Assembly (NCBI GenBank): GCA_945273835.1 | Contig: CALYPL010000002.1 | Span: 102,112 to 166,111, forward strand | Source: an uncultured Dysgonomonas sp. | GTDB taxonomy: Bacteria > Bacteroidota > Bacteroidia > Bacteroidales > Dysgonomonadaceae | Length of the DNA stretch: 64,000 nucleotides | Reading direction: 5' to 3' | Shown: positions 1-8,464 of the stretch, piece by piece | How positions within the stretch are numbered: position 1 is the stretch's first letter | How the letters are laid out: each line of letters starts with the position of its first letter | The notes under the pieces: generated by a model | What the model was told of the DNA's origin: nothing | Seen by the model: the letters and a program-made list of their open reading frames with translations, nothing else | Database searches by the model: none | Made by a program: the position numbers and the translations under genes

Positions 1-141
1 ATACGGTGTTTTTACCGGAAAATATAAGTGTACATCATAACCATTTAAAGCCAATCTATTGGCATATTCATACATAATTCTGAATCCGCCGGCAGGACGT
101 CTTGGTTTGAATGGTAGAATAAAATTAATTTTTACAGCCAT
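1..141 (-). CDS. Glycosyltransferase, N-terminal fragment (cut by window edge)
   Basis: Only the first 47 codons lie in the window; the gene runs off the left edge on the minus strand. The start is the ATG at 139-141, 6 bases after the stop of the upstream gene, so the two are probably co-transcribed. The visible protein begins MAVKINFILPF, followed by RPAGGF and a helix containing YEYANRLA, then a beta strand (DVHLYFPV). This strand, glycine-containing loop and helix arrangement, with the NRLA..GYDVHLY pattern, is that of the donor-side N-terminal Rossmann half of GT4-like glycosyltransferases that act on cell-surface glycans. The catalytic C-terminal half is outside the window, so sugar and acceptor cannot be named. 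Confidence 0.6.
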   Translation of the reverse strand, partial: MAVKINFILPFKPRRPAGGFRIMYEYANRLALNGYDVHLYFPVKTPY

Positions 142-147
142 AGCAGA

Positions 148-1161
148 TTAATGCAACATATCTTTAAAGATAAAACTTCCGTTAATATGATCAATCATAT
201 ATAGAACTTTATCTTTAGACTTAGAACCTAAAGTGAAACTTATACCTCCGCCTAAACTGTTTCCATTTCTACCCGCTGAAAAGGTTAGCCCTCCCGATGG
301 TAGGATGAAGCTACCTGAAGATTTCAGAGCAACAAACATCAGATTATTCTCATTACTATATACGGGATAATACTTTTTATCATCAACAACGTATATCTTA
401 TTGTTTATAATTACAGCATAAATATTGTCAGATTTAACTTTTACCCATTTTCCTTTGGTTTCATCGAATATTTCAATATTCTTTATTACATCTTTTTTTG
501 TAATTACTTGCATTTTAGTTATGTCTGGTTGTTGATTGGCAAGCGAATGAAAACTATAATAAACACCATTTTTGTATTCAGTATGCTGATAGAGTGGGGT
601 GTTTTCTTTTTCGATTATGTCGATATCAAGCAAATCATTGAAGCTATATGGCAAGCCCTTTACTGGTTCATTATTAAGATTCTGAATAATAAAATCAGTG
701 ATGGCATACGAAGTCTCATTTATAATCTTATTAGTATTATTATATACAGTTGTGTCCAACATATTAATAAACTTATAAATGGTATCATCTTTTTCGTATA
801 GATTGAATCGAATGTGACATAAGCATTTTCCTGCCCCGATATTTGAAAAATTAATATCCCTCAATTGCAGAAAAAGTGTTTTATCGCCAGCCGTAGCATC
901 TGTAACTCGCTCAATGAGCGTATCTAATTGTACACTTATCGGAACTTCAGTGACAATAGGCGTTTTTGTGCCAAGAATATTTTTTATAATAAATCCGAAA
1001 TCATGACGATCACACAATTCGTTTAGACATTCTATTCGGTTATATAAGCTATTCTCAATAATAGTATCGGGCATAATAAGCTCAAATTTAGCATTTTTTT
1101 GAGCCGACATGCTTATGCCGAATAGTGTGTAAAGCACAGTAATTAAGCATAATCTTTTCAT
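148..1161 (-). CDS. Secreted protein of unknown function (337 aa)
   Basis: I do not recognise this protein. It starts with a signal peptide (MKRL, a hydrophobic stretch to about residue 18, then SMSAQ), so it is exported, probably to the periplasm or outer surface. The mature part is a mix of predicted beta strands and short helices with no catalytic motif I can name. Residues 285-313 are glycine- and serine-rich strands (LPSGGLTFSAG, then LGGGISFTLG). It is the first gene of a minus-strand unit whose next gene is a glycosyltransferase 6 bases downstream, so a role at the cell surface is possible but inferred only from position. A TATCTTTG box lies 36 bases before the start. Confidence 0.65.
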   Translation of the reverse strand: MKRLCLITVLYTLFGISMSAQKNAKFELIMPDTIIENSLYNRIECLNELCDRHDFGFIIKNILGTKTPIVTEVPISVQLDTLIERVTDATAGDKTLFLQLRDINFSNIGAGKCLCHIRFNLYEKDDTIYKFINMLDTTVYNNTNKIINETSYAITDFIIQNLNNEPVKGLPYSFNDLLDIDIIEKENTPLYQHTEYKNGVYYSFHSLANQQPDITKMQVITKKDVIKNIEIFDETKGKWVKVKSDNIYAVIINNKIYVVDDKKYYPVYSNENNLMFVALKSSGSFILPSGGLTFSAGRNGNSLGGGISFTLGSKSKDKVLYMIDHINGSFIFKDMLH

Positions 1162-1196
1162 TTATTGTAATTGTTTCATTTTCGATTTTAAAAAGT

Positions 1197-1204
1197 CAAA
1201 GATA
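1197..1204 (-). promoter_or_regulatory. Putative -7 box (TATCTTTG) for the secreted-protein unit
   Basis: The minus strand reads TATCTTTG, an exact match to the Bacteroidota TAnnTTTG -7 element, 36 bases upstream of the ATG at 1161. No clear TTTG -33 element is seen at the usual spacing. Confidence 0.5.
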
Positions 1205-1334
1205 AATTCTTTGGTTTTACTTTAAAACTAAATTGAAGTATAATTAACAAATCTACATAACGTTTGAATTATTGATCGCAATAAAGGTAGTGTAATATTA
1301 TAATGTACTTAGTTTATGTCTTGAAAGTTTATAT

Positions 1335-1352
1335 TGTAAACTCAAATTGACA
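1335..1352. promoter_or_regulatory. Imperfect palindrome, candidate operator copy 1
   Basis: TGTAAACTCAAATTGACA. The outer 8-base arms pair at 6 of 8 positions around a 2-base centre. The left arm TGTAAACT is identical to that of the copy at 1463-1480. Length and symmetry fit a dimeric helix-turn-helix regulator; which one is unknown. Confidence 0.35.
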
Positions 1353-1462
1353 AAATGTCGGATTTTTATTCATAAATGTAATTAGACTAAAATCTCATGT
1401 TATGTAAATATTATTTGTTTTAGTTAATTAATGTTAATTGCGGTGCCATCTTTTGCTTTGTT

Positions 1463-1480
1463 TGTAAACTTGAGTTTGCA
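1463..1480. promoter_or_regulatory. Near-perfect palindrome, candidate operator copy 2
   Basis: TGTAAACTTGAGTTTGCA. The arms TGTAAACT and AGTTTGCA pair at 7 of 8 positions around TG. It lies about 85 bases upstream of the nuo -7 box, a place that suits an activator. The second copy is 128 bases further upstream. Confidence 0.4.
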
Positions 1481-1563
1481 GAATTTAAGATTATCTATGC
1501 AAAATGACCTAATAATGCAAGTTTTGGGCAATTATTCGAATTTTTTTTAAAGCAATTTAGATG

Positions 1564-1571
1564 TACCTTTG
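1564..1571 (+). promoter_or_regulatory. Putative -7 box (TACCTTTG) of the nuo operon
   Basis: Exact TAnnTTTG match 47 bases before the nuoA ATG. The expected -33 position holds a T-run (TTTT at 1541-1544, 19-base spacer) rather than TTTG, so the promoter may need an activator. Confidence 0.55.
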
Positions 1572-1618
1572 CATTGTCTAAAGTTTAATAATTTATTCGT
1601 GAACTTATAACAATAAGT

Positions 1619-1987
1619 ATGGCTTCAAATCAGATTGACTTTGTTCCCATTATTCTGCATATTGTGTTTTGCACAGTTATTATTTTCGCGCTTGTTTTTG
1701 TTTCAGGACTTATCGGACCTAAACATAAGGCTTCGCGGAAAGCTGAAAATTTTGAGTGTGGACTTGATCCTATCGGAGATGCGCGTACACCATTTCACCT
1801 TAGGTATTTTTTAATTGCGATACTTTTCGTTTTATTCGATATTGAAGTATTGTTTATGTATCCTTGGGCAGTAAATTTCAAAGTATTAGGCTGGGTTGGA
1901 TTTGGTAAAATAGCTGTATTTATATTACTACTTATAGTTGGTTATCTATATATAATAAAACGTAAAGCCTTAGAGTGGGAAAAGTAA
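1619..1987 (+). CDS. nuoA: NADH-quinone oxidoreductase subunit A
   Basis: Membrane subunit of complex I, next to the quinone channel where the peripheral and membrane arms meet. The 122-residue protein has three hydrophobic helices (about 10-32, 62-82, 93-113). The loop between helices 1 and 2 carries the family hallmark FECGLDPIGDARTPF, whose cysteine is conserved in NuoA/ND3, followed by RYFLIAILFVLFDIEV with its conserved acidic residues. It is the first gene of a 13 kb run of fourteen nuo genes in the standard order A-B-C-D-E-F-G-H-I-J-K-L-M-N. Length is typical. Confidence 0.95.
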   Translation: MASNQIDFVPIILHIVFCTVIIFALVFVSGLIGPKHKASRKAENFECGLDPIGDARTPFHLRYFLIAILFVLFDIEVLFMYPWAVNFKVLGWVGFGKIAVFILLLIVGYLYIIKRKALEWEK

Positions 1988-2006
1988 AAATTATGTACTA
2001 CTAGTA

Positions 2007-2573
2007 ATGAGTAAGACAAAATTATCATCAAATTCTAATATAGATATAGTTCCTGCGCCCGAAGGGTACGTGGGACATGGCTTTTTTGCGACCAAATTTG
2101 ACCAGGTCATCGGTTTAGCTCGAGCAAATTCACTTTGGCCTTTACCTTTTGCAACCTCTTGTTGCGGTATAGAGTTTATGGCTACAATGGCTTCTACATA
2201 CGATATGGGACGCTTTGGAGCCGAACGTAATAGTTTTTCGCCACGTCAGGCGGATATGCTTTTGGTGATGGGCACAATTGCAAAAAAGATGGTTCCTATA
2301 TTAAGACACGTATATGAGCAAATGGCAGAACCTAAATGGGTGATCGCTGTGGGCGCATGCGCATCTTCAGGAGGCGTTTTCGATACATATTCGGTCTTAC
2401 AAGGAATCGATAAAATAATACCCGTAGATGTATATGTACCGGGTTGTCCACCACGTCCCGAACAAATAATAGATGGAGTAATGCAATTGCAAGAAATTGT
2501 AAAAAATGAGTCAATTCATCGAAGAGCATCCGAAAAATATCAGGAACTCTTAGAATCATATAAATTCGAATAA
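2007..2573 (+). CDS. nuoB: NADH-quinone oxidoreductase subunit B
   Basis: Peripheral-arm subunit that holds cluster N2, the last [4Fe-4S] centre, which passes electrons to the quinone. The four ligands are visible: the tandem pair C52-C53 in FATSCCGIEF, C118 in VGACASSGG and C147 in VPGCPPRPE. The C-terminal region PPRPEQIIDGVMQLQ is the usual NuoB ending, followed by a 30-residue basic tail. Length (188 aa) is normal. It lies 19 bases after nuoA and 6 bases before nuoC, so the three are translated from one message. Confidence 0.96.
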   Translation: MSKTKLSSNSNIDIVPAPEGYVGHGFFATKFDQVIGLARANSLWPLPFATSCCGIEFMATMASTYDMGRFGAERNSFSPRQADMLLVMGTIAKKMVPILRHVYEQMAEPKWVIAVGACASSGGVFDTYSVLQGIDKIIPVDVYVPGCPPRPEQIIDGVMQLQEIVKNESIHRRASEKYQELLESYKFE

Positions 2574-2579
2574 GCTGAT

Positions 2580-3110
2580 ATGGCACTTGAAACGACATTC
2601 ATACAAGGTAGATTGACAGAGAAATTCAATACAGATGTATCAGAATTTCGCATGGAGCATGATATATTCACGTTCGATGTGAAATCTACTGTTATCAAAG
2701 ATGTGATGACCTTTTTGTCAAAGAGTGATGAAATGCGATTCGATTTTCTCACTGATCTCTGCGGTATGCACTATCCCGAAAATGATATAGAATCGCAATA
2801 TGCCGTAGTATATCTGCTACATAATTGGAGAGAAAATGTGCGTCTGAGAATCAAGGCTTATCTGAACGGAAATAAACCCGAGGTATCGACAGTTACAGAT
2901 ATTTTTAAAGCAGCTAACTGGATGGAACGTGAAACTTACGATTTCTTCGGTATTAATTTTATAGGACATCCTAATATGAAACGTATTTTGAATGTTGACA
3001 GCATGACCTCGTTCCCGATGCGTAAAGAATATCCGCTCGAAGATGCCGGACGCTCCGATAAAGACGACCGTTTCTTCGGCAGAACTCCGCATAATTATCA
3101 ACCTAAATAA
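2580..3110 (+). CDS. nuoC: NADH-quinone oxidoreductase subunit C
   Basis: 30-kDa-type subunit of the connecting module of complex I; no cofactor. The family signature is in the C-terminal third (about 115-170): WMERETYDFFGINF, then HPNMKRIL and RKEYPLEDAGR. The N-terminal half is a ferredoxin-like alpha/beta domain (about 10-110). NuoC is a separate gene here; in some bacteria, such as E. coli, it is fused to NuoD. The stop is 10 bases before the nuoD start. Confidence 0.93.
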   Translation: MALETTFIQGRLTEKFNTDVSEFRMEHDIFTFDVKSTVIKDVMTFLSKSDEMRFDFLTDLCGMHYPENDIESQYAVVYLLHNWRENVRLRIKAYLNGNKPEVSTVTDIFKAANWMERETYDFFGINFIGHPNMKRILNVDSMTSFPMRKEYPLEDAGRSDKDDRFFGRTPHNYQPK

Positions 3111-3120
3111 TGGAAAGATA

Positions 3121-4362
3121 ATGTTTGATCAAATTAAAACAGGACACCGTTTTGAAGAAATAATCCGCAATCAGAAATTTGAAGACGGACAAGAATTGTC
3201 GGTCATTAATTTCGGACCGACTCACCCTTCAACACACGGTGTGTTCCAAAATATTCTGCTTGTCGATGGTGATACCATTCTTGATGCCGATACAACTATC
3301 GGATATATTCACCGTGCATTCGAGAAAATAGCAGAACACCGTACATTTTATCAAATAACACCTTTAACAGATCGTCTCAACTATTGTTCATCGCCGCTTA
3401 ATAACATGTGTTGGTGGATGACAGTTGAAAAGGCATTGGGTGTTGAAACCACCAAGAAAGTAGACTATATGCGCGTTGTGATAATGGAGCTTGCGCGTAT
3501 AGCCGACCATTTGATATGTAATGGTATACTTGGGGTCGATTTAGGAGCCTATACAGGTTTTCTCTATGTAATGGAGTTTCGCGAATTGATATACGAAATA
3601 TATGAAGGCGTATGCGGTGCTCGTATGACGACTAATATGGGACGTATTGGCGGTTTTGAACGAGATTTTTCACCTGAAGTTTGGGCAAAAATAGATACTT
3701 TCCTAAAAGGATTTCCTAAAGCATGGGACGAGTTGGAAAGACTGTTTATCCGTAACCGTATATTTATGGATCGCACAATCGACGTAGGAGCTATTTCTGC
3801 GGAAAAAGCGATGAATTACGGTTTTACAGGGCCAAATTTAAGAGCCACAGGCATAGACTACGACGTGCGTGTTATGAATCCATACAGTTCATATCAGGAT
3901 TTTGATTTTAATATTCCTGTCGGACAATCGGGCGATACATACGATCGTTGGTGTGTGCGTGCCGGAGAAGTCAAAGAAAGTATCAAGATAATACGTCAGG
4001 CAGTAGAAAAACTGAAAGGCATGAAAAATCAACCCTGTCATTCAGATGTACCCGATTATTATTTGCCGCCTAAAGAAGACGTATATACAAAAATGGAAGA
4101 ACTTATTGCTCACTTCAAAATAGTAATGGGCGAAGTGCCTGTTCCTGTCGGAGAAGTTTATCATTCAGTTGAAGGAGCTAACGGAGAATTAGGAATGTAT
4201 CTGGTAACTGACGGTTCACGAGTTCCGTATAGATTACATTTCCGTCGTCCATGTTTTATATTTTATCAGGCATTCCCTGAAATGGTAAAAGGCGGATCAA
4301 TCTCAGATGCGGTGACAACTTTATCAAGTCTGAACGTTATCGCAGGAGAATTAGATGCGTAA
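3121..4362 (+). CDS. nuoD: NADH-quinone oxidoreductase subunit D
   Basis: 49-kDa-type subunit, related to the large subunit of NiFe hydrogenases; with NuoB it forms the quinone pocket. I chose the ATG at 3121 (413 aa, MFDQIKTGHRF) rather than the upstream in-frame ATG at 3043, because the latter overlaps nuoC by 68 bases and 3121 is preceded by a GGAAAG ribosome-binding site at 3112-3117. Motifs: FGPTHPSTHGVFQ near residue 30, whose histidine lines the quinone site; YIHRAFEK; and the C-terminal GGSISDAVTTLSSLNVIAGE with the conserved aspartate. A 75-base gap to nuoE is the largest early gap in the operon. Confidence 0.95.
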   Translation: MFDQIKTGHRFEEIIRNQKFEDGQELSVINFGPTHPSTHGVFQNILLVDGDTILDADTTIGYIHRAFEKIAEHRTFYQITPLTDRLNYCSSPLNNMCWWMTVEKALGVETTKKVDYMRVVIMELARIADHLICNGILGVDLGAYTGFLYVMEFRELIYEIYEGVCGARMTTNMGRIGGFERDFSPEVWAKIDTFLKGFPKAWDELERLFIRNRIFMDRTIDVGAISAEKAMNYGFTGPNLRATGIDYDVRVMNPYSSYQDFDFNIPVGQSGDTYDRWCVRAGEVKESIKIIRQAVEKLKGMKNQPCHSDVPDYYLPPKEDVYTKMEELIAHFKIVMGEVPVPVGEVYHSVEGANGELGMYLVTDGSRVPYRLHFRRPCFIFYQAFPEMVKGGSISDAVTTLSSLNVIAGELDA

Positions 4363-4437
4363 TTATATGATGAAGATTAATTTTAGGATTGTCTCAAGTT
4401 AAGAATTTTAACAGCTTAAAGCTATCAGCTAAAATAT

Positions 4438-4956
4438 ATGAAAGAATATACACAGCAGATAAATTTTACAGACGAATTAAAAGCTCGAATCAGAGAACTG
4501 ATAAGTCGTTATCCGGCGGAACATAAGAAATCAGCACTTTTACCCGTGCTCCATGCGGTACAAGATGCACATGACAATTGGTTGAGCGTTCCGCTTATGG
4601 ATAAAGTGGCTGAAATATTAGAAATAAAACCCATTGAAGTATATGAAGTTGTAACATTTTACACCATGTATAACCAAAAGCCAATGGGTAAATATATGTT
4701 AGAATTTTGTCGGACAACATGTTGTGCAATCCAAAGAGGAGAAGACCTGATGGAATATACCTGCAATAAACTTGGTATAAAACCGGGAGAAACAACTCCG
4801 GATGGCATGTTCAGCGTAGTAGGAGTAGAATGTCTTGGAGCATGCGGTTACGGACCGATGCTACAATTAGGCGATTATTACCACGAACATCTTACAGAAG
4901 AAAAAATAGATGCTTTGCTTGAAGATTGCAGGCAAGGCAAAGTAAATCTTCATTGA
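4438..4956 (+). CDS. nuoE: NADH-quinone oxidoreductase subunit E
   Basis: 24-kDa-type thioredoxin-fold subunit of the NADH-input module, carrying the [2Fe-2S] cluster N1a. Ligands are C91 and C96 (in FCRTTCCAIQ) and C132 and C136 (in VECLGACGYGP), the normal C-x4-C plus C-x3-C arrangement. The helical N-terminus (10-80), with VYEVVTFYTMYN, is typical. Length 172 aa is normal. Having nuoE is notable because several gut Bacteroidales carry a nuo operon without nuoEFG. Confidence 0.94.
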   Translation: MKEYTQQINFTDELKARIRELISRYPAEHKKSALLPVLHAVQDAHDNWLSVPLMDKVAEILEIKPIEVYEVVTFYTMYNQKPMGKYMLEFCRTTCCAIQRGEDLMEYTCNKLGIKPGETTPDGMFSVVGVECLGACGYGPMLQLGDYYHEHLTEEKIDALLEDCRQGKVNLH

Positions 4957-4965
4957 TTTTCAAAA

Positions 4966-6336
4966 ATGGCAACAAAAATATTATTTGAGAAATTAGATAT
5001 TCCGGGGATAGAAACCTACGAAGTTTACCGTAAAAATGGCGGATATACTTCTGTAGAAAAAGCTCTCAAAACCATGTCTCCCGATGAAGTAACCGAACAA
5101 GTCAAACTGTCGGGTATACGAGGTAGAGGAGGTGCAGGTTTCCCGATGGGAATGAAATGGAGTTTTATAGATAAAGCCTCAGGAAAACCACGTCATTTGG
5201 TTGTAAATGCCGATGAATCGGAACCCGGTACATACAAAGACCGATTTTTGATGCATCACATCCCGCATCTTCTTATCGAAGGAGCGATTGTTGCAAGTTA
5301 CGCACTTGGAGCAAATCTTTCATACATATATATTCGGGGTGAATACATGTGGATTTATAAGATTCTCGAAAAAGCCTTGGCAGAAGCATATGATAACGGA
5401 TGGCTCGGAAAGAATATATTAGGTTCAGGATTTGACCTTGATTTACATGTACATTGCGGTGCAGGAGCCTACGTTTGTGGTGAAGAAACCGCCTTGCTCG
5501 AATCATTAGAAGGTAAACGAGGAAATCCACGCATGAAACCGCCGTTTCCAGCTGTTAGCGGAGTTTGGGCAGAACCTACTGTGGTAAATAACGTTGAATC
5601 AATATCTTCAGTTTCTTGGATCGTAAATCACGGCGGAGAAGCCTACGCAAACGTTGGAATAGGTAAATCAACAGGTACAAAACTTATTTGTGCGTCAGGA
5701 CATATAAAGAATCCGGGAGTTTATGAAGTAGAAATGGGTATGCCCGTTGAAGAGTTTTTCTACTCAGATGAATATCTTGGCGGCATGATTGATGACCGTC
5801 CATTAAAAGCTGTTATACCCGGTGGAGCATCCATGCAGATTTTGCCTACTCAATATATTTTCAAAACCGCTAACGGAGACCCGCGTCTGATGAGCTATGA
5901 ATCTTGGGCTGACGGTGGAAAACTAACAGGATCGGGACTTGGTTCCGGTGGATTCATGGTTTTTAATGATACAGTATGTATAGTTAGAAATACATGGAAC
6001 ATCAGCCGTTTCTTTCATCACGAAAGTTGCGGTCAATGTACACCTTGCCGTGAAGGAACAGGTTGGATGGAGAAAATCCTTTACCGTATCGAAAACGGAT
6101 TAGGCAGAGAAGAAGATATTAACATACTCTACGATATACAAAGTCAGATAGAAGGTAATACAATATGTCCGTTGGGCGATGCAGCATCATGGCCTGTTGC
6201 TGCCGCAATACACCATTTTCGTGAAGAATTTGAATATCACGTACGTTTCCCTGAGAAAGTTAAAAACAAAGACCATTTCAGAAACGAACCGATGGACAAA
6301 GTAAGACATCTTATTAATTCTATGGCTGTCAGTTAA
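4966..6336 (+). CDS. nuoF: NADH-quinone oxidoreductase subunit F (NADH- and FMN-binding)
   Basis: 51-kDa-type subunit that oxidises NADH with FMN and holds cluster N3. The glycine-rich RGRGGAGFPMGMKW (about residue 50) binds NADH/FMN, NADESEPGTYKDR binds FMN, and GAGAYVCGEETALLESLEG follows at about 165-185. The [4Fe-4S] ligands are C355, C358 and C361 in SCGQCTPCREG and C401 in CPLGDAASW. All catalytic parts are present in 456 residues, so the operon should encode an NADH-oxidising enzyme. It starts 9 bases after nuoE stops. Confidence 0.95.
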   Translation: MATKILFEKLDIPGIETYEVYRKNGGYTSVEKALKTMSPDEVTEQVKLSGIRGRGGAGFPMGMKWSFIDKASGKPRHLVVNADESEPGTYKDRFLMHHIPHLLIEGAIVASYALGANLSYIYIRGEYMWIYKILEKALAEAYDNGWLGKNILGSGFDLDLHVHCGAGAYVCGEETALLESLEGKRGNPRMKPPFPAVSGVWAEPTVVNNVESISSVSWIVNHGGEAYANVGIGKSTGTKLICASGHIKNPGVYEVEMGMPVEEFFYSDEYLGGMIDDRPLKAVIPGGASMQILPTQYIFKTANGDPRLMSYESWADGGKLTGSGLGSGGFMVFNDTVCIVRNTWNISRFFHHESCGQCTPCREGTGWMEKILYRIENGLGREEDINILYDIQSQIEGNTICPLGDAASWPVAAAIHHFREEFEYHVRFPEKVKNKDHFRNEPMDKVRHLINSMAVS

Positions 6337-6364
6337 CAGCTGACATATAAAGCTAAATTGAAAT

Positions 6365-7399
6365 ATGAAAGTTACGATAGATGGACAAACAATTGATGTA
6401 GAACCGGGAACAACAGTCTTGCAGGCTGCCCGCATGATAGGAGGAAGTTGCGTTCCGCCTACAATGTGTTACTACAGTAAATTGAAAAATACAGGTGGAA
6501 ACTGTCGCTGTTGTTTAGTCGAAGTTTCAAAAGGAAGCGATAAAGATCCTCGTCCTATGCCCAAGCTACAGCCCTCTTGTAAGACAGCTGTTCAGGATGG
6601 TATGGAGGTTAAGAGCGCGACTTCCGAACGTGCCGTTAAAGCTCGTAAAGCCATAACAGAAATGTTGCTTATCAATCACCCGCTCGATTGTCCGGTATGT
6701 GATCAGGCAGGAGAATGTGATTTGCAGAATCTGGCATATAACAATAAAGAGAACCGATCTCGTTTTGTAGAACAAAAAGTCACGTTTTCAACGGAAGATT
6801 TAGGTCCATATATTTCTTTAAATAAAAATCGTTGCATTATTTGTTATCGTTGCGTGAAGCTGGCTGATCAGTTGACACCAGAACGCATTCATGGAGTAAT
6901 GAATAGGGGAGATCATGCAGAAATTTCCACCTACATAAAAAACTCTATAGATAACGAAATGTCGGGTAATATGATTGACGTATGCCCTGTTGGAGCATTG
7001 ACTGATAAAACTGCCCGATTCGATTCACGTGTCTGGTTTTATAAACCCTACAATGCGCATCGTTCATGTACTAAATGTGCCGGAAAAGCAACAGTATGGA
7101 TGTTCGGAGATCATATCCGTCGTGTAACAGGTCGTAAAGATGAAAATAGGGAAATAGAAGATTATATTTGTAACGAATGTCGTTTCGATCACAAAGACCC
7201 TAAAGACTGGGTAATTGAAGGACCACGCAAGTTCGAGAAATTTTCTGTTATAAATGTCAATAATTATACGAAACCTGTAAAAAAAGTAGATCTCAATATG
7301 GGAGAACTACCCGAAAAAGGACGTCCGCAGGATAGAGAGAAAATCAGCATGAAAAGTTTTCCTTATGATGCCGAAGAACTCAAAGAATTAAATAGCTAA
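6365..7399 (+). CDS. nuoG: NADH-quinone oxidoreductase subunit G, short form
   Basis: 75-kDa-type subunit that carries electrons from NuoF towards NuoB, but at 344 residues it is less than half the length of the E. coli protein (about 900). Present: the [2Fe-2S] domain (C35, C47, C50, C72), the His-Cys [4Fe-4S] site (H105, C109, C112, C118 in HPLDCPVCDQAGEC), a second [4Fe-4S] site (C157, C160, C163, C207), and the start of the molybdopterin-type domain with two CxxC pairs (C235/C238, C269/C272). Missing: the remaining molybdopterin-like fold. The catalytic wire is intact, and the lost part has no known electron-transfer role in complex I. No frameshift is seen: nuoH starts 17 bases later. 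Confidence 0.9.
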   Translation: MKVTIDGQTIDVEPGTTVLQAARMIGGSCVPPTMCYYSKLKNTGGNCRCCLVEVSKGSDKDPRPMPKLQPSCKTAVQDGMEVKSATSERAVKARKAITEMLLINHPLDCPVCDQAGECDLQNLAYNNKENRSRFVEQKVTFSTEDLGPYISLNKNRCIICYRCVKLADQLTPERIHGVMNRGDHAEISTYIKNSIDNEMSGNMIDVCPVGALTDKTARFDSRVWFYKPYNAHRSCTKCAGKATVWMFGDHIRRVTGRKDENREIEDYICNECRFDHKDPKDWVIEGPRKFEKFSVINVNNYTKPVKKVDLNMGELPEKGRPQDREKISMKSFPYDAEELKELNS

Positions 7400-7416
7400 G
7401 TATAATATAGAACGAT

Positions 7417-8445
7417 ATGGAATTATCACTCATTATAGAGAAATTTGTATTTATCTTGATCATATTCGGTCTGACTATGGGAGTAGCTCTCTATGCTACT
7501 TTGGCAGAGCGGAAAGTCGCCGGTTTTTTGCAAGACCGTCTTGGACCTAATCGTGCGGGACTTTTTGGTTTGTTGCAACCTATTTGCGATGGAACAAAGC
7601 TATTCTCAAAAGAAGAATTCTTCCCCAATACACCGAATAAGGTACTATTCGTAGTAGGGCCTGCTGTGTCTATGATTGTATCTTTGCTTGGTAGCGCAGT
7701 TATACCTTGGGCAGATAAATTTGTCATAGCCGGAAAAGAATATATACCACAGGTTGCCGATGTAAATGTCGCTGTGTTGTATGTTGTGGCAGTTTTAGGT
7801 ATCAGTGTATATGGTATAGTATTGGGAGGTTGGGCATCCAACAATAAATATTCTTTAATCGGTTCCATCCGTGCGGGAGCACAGATGATCTCGTACGAAC
7901 TGGCTATGGGATGCGCACTTATTGCAATCGTTATGACTACCGGTTCATTTAGTTTAAAGGATATTACATTACATCAAACCTCCGTATGGAATGTTTTTGT
8001 ACAACCATTGACTTTTATAATATTTCTTGTATGTTCATTTGCGGAATGTAATCGTACGCCTTTTGATTTGGCTGAATGCGAATCTGAATTAGTGAATGGT
8101 CATCACACCGAATTTTCATCTTTAAAGATGGGATTTTATATGTTTTCAGAATACGCCGCTATGTTCTTTTCGTCAGCCTTCATTTCTGTTTTATTTTTCG
8201 GTGGGTATAATTATCCGGGCATGAGCTGGGTGTCTGAAAACTGGGGCGTAAATGTTTGTAACATACTGGCTTTTGCGTCTATATTGGTTAAGACTTTATT
8301 CTTTATGTTCTTCTATATATGGGTACGATGGTCAATCCCTCGTTTCCGTTATGACCAGCTGATGAAACTTGGTTGGAAAATACTTTTACCATTGGCATTT
8401 GTCAATATATTCATAGTAGGAATCGTAACATTGCTAATTGACTAA
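7417..8445 (+). CDS. nuoH: NADH-quinone oxidoreductase subunit H
   Basis: Membrane subunit (ND1 type) that forms the quinone tunnel together with NuoB and NuoD. About eight hydrophobic helices over 342 residues. Signatures: ATLAERKVAGFLQDRLGPNR near residue 30, where the charged residues face the quinone channel; RAGAQMISYELAMG; and AECNRTPFDLAECESELVNG, the conserved acidic loop of this family. A normal full-length member, 17 bases after nuoG and 19 bases before nuoI. Confidence 0.95.
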   Translation: MELSLIIEKFVFILIIFGLTMGVALYATLAERKVAGFLQDRLGPNRAGLFGLLQPICDGTKLFSKEEFFPNTPNKVLFVVGPAVSMIVSLLGSAVIPWADKFVIAGKEYIPQVADVNVAVLYVVAVLGISVYGIVLGGWASNNKYSLIGSIRAGAQMISYELAMGCALIAIVMTTGSFSLKDITLHQTSVWNVFVQPLTFIIFLVCSFAECNRTPFDLAECESELVNGHHTEFSSLKMGFYMFSEYAAMFFSSAFISVLFFGGYNYPGMSWVSENWGVNVCNILAFASILVKTLFFMFFYIWVRWSIPRFRYDQLMKLGWKILLPLAFVNIFIVGIVTLLID

Positions 8446-8464
8446 TTTAATAGATAGCTAAATC

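Larger units (their letters stand above)
1162..1618. other. Divergent intergenic region upstream of nuoA
   Basis: 457 bases without a credible gene. It holds divergent promoters: a -7 box for the minus-strand unit at 1197-1204 and one for nuo at 1564-1571. It also holds two related 18-base imperfect palindromes at 1335-1352 and 1463-1480. The rest is AT-rich with no coding potential or RNA gene that I can see. Confidence 0.6.

Noticed and set aside
508..801. Open frame of 97 codons on the plus strand
   Set aside because: It lies wholly inside the secreted-protein gene on the other strand, is AT-rich and hydrophobic by composition, and has no family pattern.
3043..3120. Upstream in-frame extension of nuoD (MPDAPIKTTV...)
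   Set aside because: It overlaps nuoC by 68 bases, encodes nothing family-like, and the ATG at 3121 has a ribosome-binding site and gives a normal NuoD start.
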